DNA from: Cellvibrio sp. 79 | Lineage (GTDB): Bacteria; Pseudomonadota; Gammaproteobacteria; Pseudomonadales; Cellvibrionaceae | Length of the DNA: 64,000 bases | Direction: 5' to 3' | NCBI GenBank assembly: GCA_003056245.1 | Contig: MVDH01000006.1 | Span: forward strand, 343,384 to 407,383 | Shown here: one piece after another, positions 27,212-35,595 of the stretch | How positions within the stretch are numbered: the stretch's first letter is position 1 | How the letters are laid out: the number at the start of each line of letters is the position of its first letter | Made by a program: the position numbers and the translations under genes | Notes under the pieces: generated by a model | What the model saw: the letters and a program-made list of their open reading frames with translations, nothing else | Databases searched by the model: none | What the model was told of the DNA's origin: nothing

Positions 27212-28033
27212 TTATTCAATTAGAGATTGTTCTTTTCCCAGTGGAGTGGTCCAGTTCTCATAAAGTTTTTTACTGTGCCTGTATTTAATTGAGCCGTTTT
27301 TCCCTTTTTCAAAACAGATCATCACCATGAAAATATCCGTCACCTGGTCCTTGCTCGCCTGCTCTTTCATCTTCTGCACCCGAGCCCGGTCCATATCAAA
27401 AATTTCAACAAAGCGATCCACAAATTGGTCATAGCCAATCGGTTGATGATCCAAATCGACAATAATTTCTTGACCAGGAAAGTATTGCTCCAGCATTCTG
27501 GTAAGTAGAAATGGTTCTGTTTTATTACCAGGTGCCATGGTAACAATTTGAACAAAACCATTTTCATTGAGATGATTATTTAAATCTTTAAAGAGTGCGT
27601 GTAAAAAATCCAGTCCATAAATTCCTGCTGCACTATTGAGATAATAGTTTTCATTTTCCGGCGTCGGTTCAAATGGCGGATTGGAAATAATATAATCAAA
27701 CTTTTCATCTTTAACTGGCCGGTAGATGTCATCTGCACAGCCACTGCGTATATCCACTATATCCTGGACATTATTGATGACTACATTAAAGCCACCAATC
27801 GCTCTTGCGCGCGGATTAATATCTAAAGCAACAACTGATTTTGCACCTAGCTTTGCCGCCTTGATAGATAAAACACCGGACCCTAAACCTATCTCAAGAA
27901 CACGCTTGTTTTGTAAGCGTTCCTTTTCAAAGTAATCGTAAAAGAAAATCTGTTCAGGCTGAATCGGGATAACCTGATCCCAACCTTTATATTCAAATTT
28001 ATCCGTTAAAACGGTTACATGCTCTGACTTCAT
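27212..28033 (-). CDS. SAM-dependent methyltransferase with NPPF motif
   Basis: A 273-residue class I methyltransferase. VLEIGLGSGVLSIKAAKLGAKSVVALDINPRA is motif I/II, and IISNPPFEPTPEN is the NPPF catalytic tetrapeptide of enzymes that methylate amide, exocyclic or other planar nitrogens (PrmC, RlmF-like, N6-adenine enzymes). HALFKDLNNHLNENGFVQIV follows as in these families. In this setting it may N-methylate the peptide or a nitrogen on the tailoring moiety; the target is unknown. There is no clear Shine-Dalgarno before the ATG at 28033, but the stop of a 33-codon ORF lies six bases upstream, so translation may be coupled to it. Confidence 0.85.
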   Translation of the reverse strand: MKSEHVTVLTDKFEYKGWDQVIPIQPEQIFFYDYFEKERLQNKRVLEIGLGSGVLSIKAAKLGAKSVVALDINPRARAIGGFNVVINNVQDIVDIRSGCADDIYRPVKDEKFDYIISNPPFEPTPENENYYLNSAAGIYGLDFLHALFKDLNNHLNENGFVQIVTMAPGNKTEPFLLTRMLEQYFPGQEIIVDLDHQPIGYDQFVDRFVEIFDMDRARVQKMKEQASKDQVTDIFMVMICFEKGKNGSIKYRHSKKLYENWTTPLGKEQSLIE

Positions 28034-28039
28034 TTGACT

Positions 28040-28141
28040 TTAAAGTGTGGCCAGAAATGTTTTTTCATTTACATCAATGCGAGCACCGCTATGCTCGAAT
28101 CCATTACTGCTGAACAACTCAAAAATCGAAAAATTTGCCAT
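28040..28141 (-). CDS. Small ORF, 33 residues, inside the biosynthetic cluster
   Basis: ATG at 28141 is preceded by GAAGGG with a six-base spacer, a better ribosome site than most large genes nearby, and the frame runs 33 codons to TAA six bases before the methyltransferase start. The peptide begins MANFSIFELFSSNGFEHSGA and continues RIDVNEKTFLATL. It is not an MbtH protein. It could be a leader ORF that couples translation of the methyltransferase, or a small peptide substrate. A Gly-Ala at residues 19-20 is where a C39-type exporter domain could cut, but the hydrophobic spacing of double-glycine leaders is mostly absent. No homologue is recognised. Confidence 0.45.
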   Translation of the reverse strand: MANFSIFELFSSNGFEHSGARIDVNEKTFLATL

Positions 28142-28196
28142 ATTACGCCCTTCATAACCGTTTGAATGAGGCAATGCTTTTTAGAAAAGCAACCAC

Positions 28197-28225
28197 ATTA
28201 ACCATGTAATTAAAACTCTTGTCAA
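28197..28225 (-). promoter_or_regulatory. Candidate internal sigma70 promoter
   Basis: On the minus strand TTGACA (28225-28220) is a perfect -35 box; 17 bases later GTTAAT (28202-28197) matches four of six -10 positions. It lies in the 265-bp gap after NRPS 1 and ahead of the small ORF, so the second half of the cluster may have its own transcript. Confidence 0.4.
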
Positions 28226-28298
28226 AGCGCCACGCTTACAACTGGAATCCGCCGCATAACGGGATACCATCTACTTGCTATTGAGTCATTTTCATAAT

Positions 28299-31200
28299 TT
28301 ATTGCAAACAATTAATGAGTGTACGGATAGCTTTCATATTCATTGCTAGAAAATTTTTCATTGTATTTTCTGAATACATAGACGAAGCATAAGACCAATT
28401 AATTGATAAAATTCCCTCTGCGTAATAACCAATTGTTGAATAAGGCGGAAATGAATAAGTATTTCCATTTGTCGCAGGAGGGACATCAGAACCAGGATAT
28501 TCCCTGGCAATGGTGAAACCATTTTGCTCAGGCGGAGGAGTTAAGCCAAATACGTTAAGATTTAACAATGGCTCTGGCAATTGCTGCATTTTCTCCCGGG
28601 CTTCCCTGGAAGGATGCTGGTTTCGTAAAATGAGAAAATTCGCCTCTTTTCCCCTCAGTTCATCATATTGCTGTTTGATTGAATAAACCGTTTCTTTCAA
28701 GCTGGCATTTTCAGGCAGCTCAAAAAACACTCCTGGCTGCATCGGCAGCAACCCTACCGTGCGAGAGAGATCAACCGGCTCATGTGCAAGCGATGAGCGC
28801 CCATGATTAGTAACCGACATAAATAGCACTTTTGAGCCGGACCATTCTGAATAGGCAAGCAATAAAGCAGTTAAACAAATATCCAACAGGGAAACATTTT
28901 CTGTGCGCGGGATTATCTCGAGTAATGCAGTTTCTTCTTCTGTTAATGAATCAGTAATCGTACATGGGTCAGCATCTACAGTTAATGCGTCTATATTTGT
29001 TTCTTTAGGTAGAGCCTGATATTTGTGCCAGGGTTTATTTAGCCAATAAGTGAGATCCTTATCCAAATCAGGATGATGAGCATAACGCTCATAGGCTTCA
29101 GCCAACGTTTTCAGTGGAGTTGTTTTTGGTGGTAAATTCATTGGCCTTCCAGCGTGCAATAGATCACACGATCGCTCAAAGTCGCCAAAGAATATATTTG
29201 CCGAATAATTATCAATTAGATAATGATGAAACAAGAAAAATATACGTGAGTTTCTGCCAGCACCAAAATCAAAAAATATTACTTTGAATAATATGCTGGA
29301 TAGATCCAGTGAGAATTGCGCCTCTGAGCATAACCGCTCAACCTCTTTACTCGCCGCGTCCTCCGGGAGACCCGACAAATCAACAACTTGCCACCAAGGC
29401 AACATCTCATCCGGAGATTGAAAGTATTGATACCACTCACCATTTTCTTTGCGCCACAGACTACGCAAGCCATCATGATGGTTTACTACACCAGCGGCAG
29501 CTTTATACAAAGTATCAGCACTGTAAGGTATTAATAATTCGCGTATGTGAGATACATTCCAATGCGATGTTACCCAGGTAGAAAACATATTACGTATGTT
29601 GGGGAGCAGCGGTGCTTTACCTGTCACCAAAGCATAATCGCCCGCCGCTTCATCACATCGTTTTTCACTAGCGTGTGAGTAAGTGGCAAATCCAAGCAGC
29701 TCACGAATAGTAGGCGCTTCGTATATTTTTTCAGGCGCAAGCTTTACTCCGGCAAGCGCTAAATCTGCCACGGCATAAATAACCAATATTGAATTTCCGC
29801 CCAACTGGAAGAAATTATCTGTAACACCTACACGCGGAATACCTAAAATATCTTGCCAAACCCTGCAAAAAATTCGTTCAATATCTGTTTGGGGATCAAT
29901 ATATTCTTGTCGTTTTATTATTGATGCATCCGGATCAGGCAATGCTTTGCGATCAACTTTTCCATTCGGAGTTAACGGAATACCAGGCAAAAAAGTAATC
30001 GAAGCGGGAACCATGTAATCCGGTAAATTTTCATGTAAATGCCCTACAATATTCGCTATTTGTTCCGATACATTTTTTGACGCAAATTCCTTAGTGTGGC
30101 TATCCATTTTTTTAACAATATAGGCAGCCAGGGTTTTATGTTGAATATCGGTTCCGTGCGCAATAACGACTGCTTCAACGACGGCGGGATGTTGCAACAA
30201 ACAGCTTTCAATTTCGCCGAGCTCTACACGAAATCCCCGGATTTTAATTTGATGATCTATTCGCCCCAGAAATTCAATATTGCCATCCTCAAGCCAACGA
30301 ACAAGATCACCTGTTTTGTAAACCCGGGTTGTACCAATATCCGGTAAATCCTTGTAGGTAAATTTTGCTGCACTTAACTCTGGTTGGTTTAAATAACCAA
30401 CTGCAAGACCAGCACCACCAATTAATAGCTCGCCAGCAATGTCGATTGGCTGCAATTGATCGTAATCATTTACTACATAAAGCTGTGTATTACTCATCGG
30501 CTTACCGATATGCAATACCGATTGTCCAGGGGCATACAACCCCATGCTCGCACAAACCGTTGTTTCGGTAGGACCGTAGGCATTTATGAAGCGTCGCCCG
30601 AGCGACCATTTATCCGCTTGCGCTTGCGCGCAGGCTTCACCGGCAACGGCCAATGTTTCAACCGATTTCCAATCCTCGATATTCATAAGCGGCAATAACA
30701 CTGGGGGTAATGTCACGTGTGTAATTGCAGTTGACTTAATAATTGCGTTCAGCTTCTCTGCTGATTGGGTTGCCTCTTTCTTAATTAACACTAGTGTTGC
30801 ACCCGCGCAAAGCGCCATGGCACATTCAGAAATTGCAGCATCAAATGAAATTGAAGCGAATTGCAACACTTTACTATCAGGTTTTACAGCAAACATTGCT
30901 ATTTGCGCCAGTGCCAGATTGTATAAACCGGAATGACGAATTAAAGTCCCTTTGGGTTTTCCCGTTGAACCTGATGTATAAATAATATAAGCGAGATTCT
31001 CTGCTGATAAATTAACCGCTTTTTTATCAATATTTTGCTTTGAGCATTGCGCAACTTTTTCAGCTACTGAAATATCATCTAAACAAATAGTTTTGTATTG
31101 ATTGCTTTTATTTAACTCAGGCGCGAGGTCAGACGAGGTCAAAATAATGTTTACGCCAGAATCATTTAACATATATTCCAGCCGCGAAGCCGGATAACCA

Positions 31201-33227
31201 GGATCTAACGGAACATACGCAGCGCCCGCTTTAAAGATAGCCAGCAACCCAACGAGCATTTCAATACGACGCTCCATACACAGCCCGACAAAGGAACCGG
31301 TTTGGATTGGTAACTGCACCAGGTAATGTGCCAACTGATTGGCTTTTTCGTTGAGTTCTTGATAAGTAAGCGATTGATTTTCAAATATTAATGCTATTGC
31401 TGCGGGATACTTGCCAGCTTGTAATTCAAATAACTCATGCATACAAAGGTGCTGGGCATATTCAACCGTAGTTGCGTTCCAATCGCGCAAAACACATTGT
31501 TTTTCATCATTAGTCAGTAACGGTAAGGCGCCGATTTTTGTGGTTCTTTGTAATCTGGATTGCTCTAGTAATGTTAAAAATTGCGAGGAAATTCGCTCAA
31601 TCAATACCGAACTAATATGGTCATGATTATATGTCCATACACAACGAGTGCCGTCGTTTGCAATAAGTAAGTGAATTAAGGCATTGCTGCTAACACTGGG
31701 CACTTCATTGCCGATAGCAACAACAATGGGCCACCGTTGCATCGATGGAAATCTGGATAAGTTGCGTAATGATGCATTGCGCATGATCATATCGCGCGCA
31801 TAGGTTCCCTTTTCGTTGAGCAAACGGCGCGCCTGGCTAACTTGCGCCACACACTCTTCCACCGTGCTATCCAAACTCAACGACAACTGGAGCGGCAATA
31901 TTTCGGCAAAAAATGTAGCGAAATCTGCTATATCTTTATGTAATTTCGTATCGCGCAAACCAATATTGAGCTCACAGTCTCCGTTAATTCGAGCTATATA
32001 AATCGCAAATATACTCAGCAACCAATCAACAACATTGCAACTATTTTCTGATGCGCTGAATAAATGCGCCGGTATATCAAAAGAGTGATCTGCTGTTCTG
32101 CTCGACTGCTGTTTAAACTCAGCCTCTCTTATGTAAGCCAAACCGGTGGGATAGGTTTCATGTTGTAAAACATTTACCCAGAAAGATTCGTAGGGAGCAT
32201 ATCGGCTACACAAATTCATCAACGCAGATGAATTTGTTGGAGTTAGTATGGGAAGCTGTTGCCGAATCTCCAATGAGAATAAAGAAGCCAGGGCTGAAAC
32301 TGACAAAGGCTTTCCATCCAATGTGCGCATTGACGTTAAAGCCACATCATTGGTTTTTGTTGTTATTGAGAAAAAATCGTAGGCACAATTCAGTATGGTG
32401 CCTGGTTCAGCCCATTCAGATTGGGTATCGAGTATTCTAAGTTCACCGACAATAATAAATTGGTTACCAATTTGTAGTTTTGGTAACCCTAATGGATTGT
32501 GGAAAACTCCAAAATGTAAACTGCGCACTAATGCCGAAAGCTCTTCTGCCGTTTTATCCCATAATAAAACGGCGCCTGCTTGCGGGCGTTGATGAATAGG
32601 AAAAAAACTGCGCCGCCCTGATTCTTGCGGTTTAGGTGTAACCCTCGCATTCTGCAAATCATTGATTAAAATTTTAAACGCACGCAAGGCTGCATCTTGG
32701 CACTTTAAATTTAAGGTCAACGATGTTTCGTCGTTATCAATGATAAGAAATTCTTGCTGAAGAATATCCCCGGCGTCAACCCGGGGTTCCATCAAATGCC
32801 AACTAATAGCATGCGTAGATTCACCAGCCATCAACGCCCATGCAGTTGCATGAGTACCCGCGTAACGAGGTAAAGGGGAGTCGTGGTAATTAATAGCAGC
32901 AACCCTGGCAAGCGATAGAATATTCGCATCCAATATAAATGGATTAACCACACTAAAAATAAAATCGCACCCGGAATCCTGTAGCAAATTAGCCAGGAAT
33001 CCAGGCGATCTGGCGCTGGGTATTGATTCTTGTTGTGCAAATTGAAGCACATTGTTATCTGTAGAAATAATCGCAACGATGCTTGCACCACATTCTTTTA
33101 AGAAGACGGTGCAAGCCAAGGCCAAACTTCCCTGACCAATAATTACGCAAGTAGCGCCTGTTTTTAATGTTAAGCGCTTATCTATCCTTAGGTTATTTTT
33201 TTCACGCTCAATAACATCAATTGACAT
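28299..33227 (-). CDS. Nonribosomal peptide synthetase 1: formyltransferase-(half C)-A-T-C
   Basis: A 1642-residue NRPS. Residues ~22-320 are a formyl-tetrahydrofolate-type transferase; N113, H115 and D151 have exactly the spacing of the Met-tRNA formyltransferase triad, so it should be active. Residues ~335-560 resemble only the C-terminal half of a C domain and lack HHxxxDG. Adenylation (~575-1065): IYTSGSTGKPKG, INAYGPTETTVCAS, YKTGDLVRW...FLGRIDHQIKIRGFRVELGEIE, TPNGKVDRKALP. Carrier: LGGNSILVIYAV. C-terminal condensation has FHHYLIDNYS with HHxxxD complete. By-eye code D-A-S-T-A-A-A-V-C resembles the GrsA Phe code, so an aromatic residue is a guess. An N-formylated starter is likely. GGGG precedes the ATG. 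Confidence 0.88.
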   Translation of the reverse strand: MSIDVIEREKNNLRIDKRLTLKTGATCVIIGQGSLALACTVFLKECGASIVAIISTDNNVLQFAQQESIPSARSPGFLANLLQDSGCDFIFSVVNPFILDANILSLARVAAINYHDSPLPRYAGTHATAWALMAGESTHAISWHLMEPRVDAGDILQQEFLIIDNDETSLTLNLKCQDAALRAFKILINDLQNARVTPKPQESGRRSFFPIHQRPQAGAVLLWDKTAEELSALVRSLHFGVFHNPLGLPKLQIGNQFIIVGELRILDTQSEWAEPGTILNCAYDFFSITTKTNDVALTSMRTLDGKPLSVSALASLFSLEIRQQLPILTPTNSSALMNLCSRYAPYESFWVNVLQHETYPTGLAYIREAEFKQQSSRTADHSFDIPAHLFSASENSCNVVDWLLSIFAIYIARINGDCELNIGLRDTKLHKDIADFATFFAEILPLQLSLSLDSTVEECVAQVSQARRLLNEKGTYARDMIMRNASLRNLSRFPSMQRWPIVVAIGNEVPSVSSNALIHLLIANDGTRCVWTYNHDHISSVLIERISSQFLTLLEQSRLQRTTKIGALPLLTNDEKQCVLRDWNATTVEYAQHLCMHELFELQAGKYPAAIALIFENQSLTYQELNEKANQLAHYLVQLPIQTGSFVGLCMERRIEMLVGLLAIFKAGAAYVPLDPGYPASRLEYMLNDSGVNIILTSSDLAPELNKSNQYKTICLDDISVAEKVAQCSKQNIDKKAVNLSAENLAYIIYTSGSTGKPKGTLIRHSGLYNLALAQIAMFAVKPDSKVLQFASISFDAAISECAMALCAGATLVLIKKEATQSAEKLNAIIKSTAITHVTLPPVLLPLMNIEDWKSVETLAVAGEACAQAQADKWSLGRRFINAYGPTETTVCASMGLYAPGQSVLHIGKPMSNTQLYVVNDYDQLQPIDIAGELLIGGAGLAVGYLNQPELSAAKFTYKDLPDIGTTRVYKTGDLVRWLEDGNIEFLGRIDHQIKIRGFRVELGEIESCLLQHPAVVEAVVIAHGTDIQHKTLAAYIVKKMDSHTKEFASKNVSEQIANIVGHLHENLPDYMVPASITFLPGIPLTPNGKVDRKALPDPDASIIKRQEYIDPQTDIERIFCRVWQDILGIPRVGVTDNFFQLGGNSILVIYAVADLALAGVKLAPEKIYEAPTIRELLGFATYSHASEKRCDEAAGDYALVTGKAPLLPNIRNMFSTWVTSHWNVSHIRELLIPYSADTLYKAAAGVVNHHDGLRSLWRKENGEWYQYFQSPDEMLPWWQVVDLSGLPEDAASKEVERLCSEAQFSLDLSSILFKVIFFDFGAGRNSRIFFLFHHYLIDNYSANIFFGDFERSCDLLHAGRPMNLPPKTTPLKTLAEAYERYAHHPDLDKDLTYWLNKPWHKYQALPKETNIDALTVDADPCTITDSLTEEETALLEIIPRTENVSLLDICLTALLLAYSEWSGSKVLFMSVTNHGRSSLAHEPVDLSRTVGLLPMQPGVFFELPENASLKETVYSIKQQYDELRGKEANFLILRNQHPSREAREKMQQLPEPLLNLNVFGLTPPPEQNGFTIAREYPGSDVPPATNGNTYSFPPYSTIGYYAEGILSINWSYASSMYSENTMKNFLAMNMKAIRTLINCLQ

Positions 33228-33276
33228 TTCACAACCCCGGTTCTAATCTGAATTTTTTCCATAAGCAGCTGTTTAG

Positions 33277-33292
33277 ATCACTAAAAAGTGAT
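33277..33292. promoter_or_regulatory. 16-bp palindrome upstream of NRPS 1
   Basis: ATCACTAAAAAGTGAT is a perfect 6-bp inverted repeat around AAAA, 50 bp before the NRPS 1 start in a 145-bp intergenic gap. It could be an operator or a short hairpin; there is no T-tract. Confidence 0.35.
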
Positions 33293-33372
33293 AAGCAAAT
33301 CGAATAGAATCGCTCACAATAATGTATCGATTTAAAGAAATGCTTTGATAACCAAGACGTTTGCCAGGTTAA

Positions 33373-34470
33373 TTAAAATTCCACATGATCACTCCAGCCA
33401 CGCTTATCCTCTGCCACTTTTTGCCATAGACAGATATCCGAATATTCCGGTGTAGCTACTGCAACATAGTCTGGTCTATTGGCTGCAATGTATTTAATAA
33501 TTGCTGGCATTGCAGGTAATTCCTTATCCGGCATCATGATATAACCGCCCATTTCAGTTAAATGACTGGCATAGGTAAAATCAATAAAGAAGTCTTCAAA
33601 TCGACACCCACCTGCCACAAAAGTAAACTGGAATTTTTCTTCCAGATCGCACAACTTTGGTAAAGCAATATGGGATAAACTTTTTAATAAACGCAACCGA
33701 TCAAAACAGCCAATGGCTTTTAGATTATCGGGACCTTTTGTACAGTAGATAAGTGAATCAATCGCCGTGTGCATCTGGCCTGTTGCTGTGAGTATTGCCA
33801 TCGCCGAAGCGCCTTCGCCCAAGCCAATTTCTAACGTGCGCGTGATTTTATGTTTAACGAGAAATTCAAAGATGTAGTGGCAATTCAGCAATTCCATTGC
33901 CATGTAGCCCAAATCCATTTTTTGATAAAACTCAGCAACGCGATTATCAGGTGAGCTAAATCCAAGCACGGTAAATTCTTCTATTATCAAGCGCGATTCA
34001 CCACCTTCTTGCGGAAGAATAACGTAGAAAGAAAAACCCAATACCTCCTCCTGCTCGCTGATAAAATTACCTTTATCATCAAAAAAATCTTGTAGTGAAA
34101 TAATTACACTCACCAGGTCACGTGCAGCGGGTTGGGTACAGTTATAAATACGTTTATTGCCTGTCAACACGCACAGCGTTTCCATTTTTAATATCAATCC
34201 TGATCCATGGCTCACGGAATAGCGCAACGCTAACTGATGAGACGACAGGACTTTTGCCGCTATACCGCTTTTATAAATGGCGCTATTAATACTCACCCAA
34301 GGCCAGTCTTGCCCATGCTGGGCAACTTGATGTACAACGATATCTACTATCGATTTGCCGGCGCGAATAGTTATCAAACTGCCAGTATCAGTTACAGAAA
34401 CACCGGAACCAAAAGCATCACAAAATGACAACCAATTACCATTTTTTAAAATGTTATAACTATCCATCAT
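33373..34470 (-). CDS. Two-domain protein with C-terminal methyltransferase-like fold
   Basis: About 365 residues. The C-terminal ~170 residues resemble class I methyltransferases of the Methyltransf_24/cephalosporin-hydroxylase type: TRTLEIGLGEGASAMAIL (motif I), HTAIDSLI, then FVAGGCRFEDFFIDFTYASHLTEMGGYIMMPD, where these families have a metal-binding acidic site. The N-terminal ~190 residues are beta-rich and unrecognised. It might methylate or hydroxylate the cluster product; it could also have lost catalysis. The start is uncertain: tandem ATGs at 34470 and 34467, or TTG at 34485, all with weak ribosome sites. It sits just behind the deacetylase gene in the operon. Confidence 0.6.
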   Translation of the reverse strand: MMDSYNILKNGNWLSFCDAFGSGVSVTDTGSLITIRAGKSIVDIVVHQVAQHGQDWPWVSINSAIYKSGIAAKVLSSHQLALRYSVSHGSGLILKMETLCVLTGNKRIYNCTQPAARDLVSVIISLQDFFDDKGNFISEQEEVLGFSFYVILPQEGGESRLIIEEFTVLGFSSPDNRVAEFYQKMDLGYMAMELLNCHYIFEFLVKHKITRTLEIGLGEGASAMAILTATGQMHTAIDSLIYCTKGPDNLKAIGCFDRLRLLKSLSHIALPKLCDLEEKFQFTFVAGGCRFEDFFIDFTYASHLTEMGGYIMMPDKELPAMPAIIKYIAANRPDYVAVATPEYSDICLWQKVAEDKRGWSDHVEF

Positions 34471-34491
34471 CAAGTTACCCAACAAAAATCA

Positions 34492-35541
34492 TTAAATAGT
34501 TTCGAACCTGAGAGCTACGATTGATTCGAAAGGCTCAACTTCAAACTGAACACAATTACCTACCACACGAAAATCAAGTTCTTTTGAACCTTGACTCACA
34601 AAGTTACAACGACGCCCATCTGTTATTTCAGCAGTCAAGGTCAGTGGATGTAATTTGATAGAGGTATAAGGATCAACAGATCGCAAGAGAAACTCGTAGC
34701 GCGACCCACCATCCTCATAATCTTGATGCCATTTCAAATTTATTGAACTGGCTGCAACTGCGCGGTGATATTTCACGGCATTGGCGAAGGTTGTAATCCA
34801 GACTTTCTCGTCGAGTGATTTTATTGACGCTAAAAGAGCGATAAAGGTTTGCAGATGCATCGCATCATACATTTCCTTATCCAACACATTTTCTTCATCA
34901 TAGAACCCATGAAAAACCATAGGAACCAGGCCATTTTTTGTCATGACACGCTGCATTAACCGTTTGATATGCTCCGGTGTCACATCATCATTCACCCTGA
35001 ATTGGCTGACGGAAAAATAATCTTTCTCACTATTAGCGAAGTCATAGAAAAACTTATCAGCGTAATAATTTAGATGCTCTGGCCACTTACCGATTCCTTT
35101 TGGCATTCCTGGCGAAAAAGCCCTCCCTCCGATATGTCCGCGCATGACCTGCTCAACGGCAGCATCATTGAAACGTCCATGCGGATAAGCGAAAGTTTCT
35201 ACCGGAATGCCTTGTAAATGGCTATCAAGAATTTTTTTGGCTTCATTGACTTCGTAGATGCACTGTTGCGTCGACGCCTGCGTAAGATCTGGATGAGTCA
35301 TCGTGTGATTGCCTATCTCATAACCCAGATCCTTCAGCTGCTGCAATCGCTCCCAGTGCGCATAACTAGGGCGCATTTGCATATTGTGTAAAGTCACATA
35401 GATAGTAGCTGGCAACTCCATTTGCATGAGCACATCGGCCCCAAGCATCGCTTGTCCCGGGGTCCAATCATCCAGGGTAATCGCGATTGCTGCAGACTTT
35501 CCCTTGAACCACTTTTCCACTTTAACGTCAGGAGCGCCCAT
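34492..35541 (-). CDS. NodB-type polysaccharide deacetylase (CE4)
   Basis: A 349-residue CE4 deacetylase. D24-D25 (ITLDDW) give the general base and metal Asp; H79 and H83 (GNHTMTH) are the metal ligands; FAYPHGRFND is motif 3 and PMVFHG motif 4 with its catalytic His. The family removes N-acetyl groups from chitin oligomers, peptidoglycan or similar sugars. There is no signal peptide, so it should act in the cytoplasm, as NodB does on chito-oligosaccharides. About 100 C-terminal residues form an extra beta-rich domain. I chose the ATG at 35541, which has GGTGGA upstream. In context it probably frees an amine on a sugar for acylation or peptide coupling. Confidence 0.85.
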   Translation of the reverse strand: MGAPDVKVEKWFKGKSAAIAITLDDWTPGQAMLGADVLMQMELPATIYVTLHNMQMRPSYAHWERLQQLKDLGYEIGNHTMTHPDLTQASTQQCIYEVNEAKKILDSHLQGIPVETFAYPHGRFNDAAVEQVMRGHIGGRAFSPGMPKGIGKWPEHLNYYADKFFYDFANSEKDYFSVSQFRVNDDVTPEHIKRLMQRVMTKNGLVPMVFHGFYDEENVLDKEMYDAMHLQTFIALLASIKSLDEKVWITTFANAVKYHRAVAASSINLKWHQDYEDGGSRYEFLLRSVDPYTSIKLHPLTLTAEITDGRRCNFVSQGSKELDFRVVGNCVQFEVEPFESIVALRFETI

Positions 35542-35595
35542 AAAAATTTCCACCATCTATGCGTATATCAATAGAATTTGCTTTAACCGAACAAC

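Noticed and set aside
28040..28141. The small ORF as an MbtH-like NRPS partner
   Set aside because: It is half the usual length and lacks the conserved Ser-Leu-Trp-Pro core of MbtH proteins.
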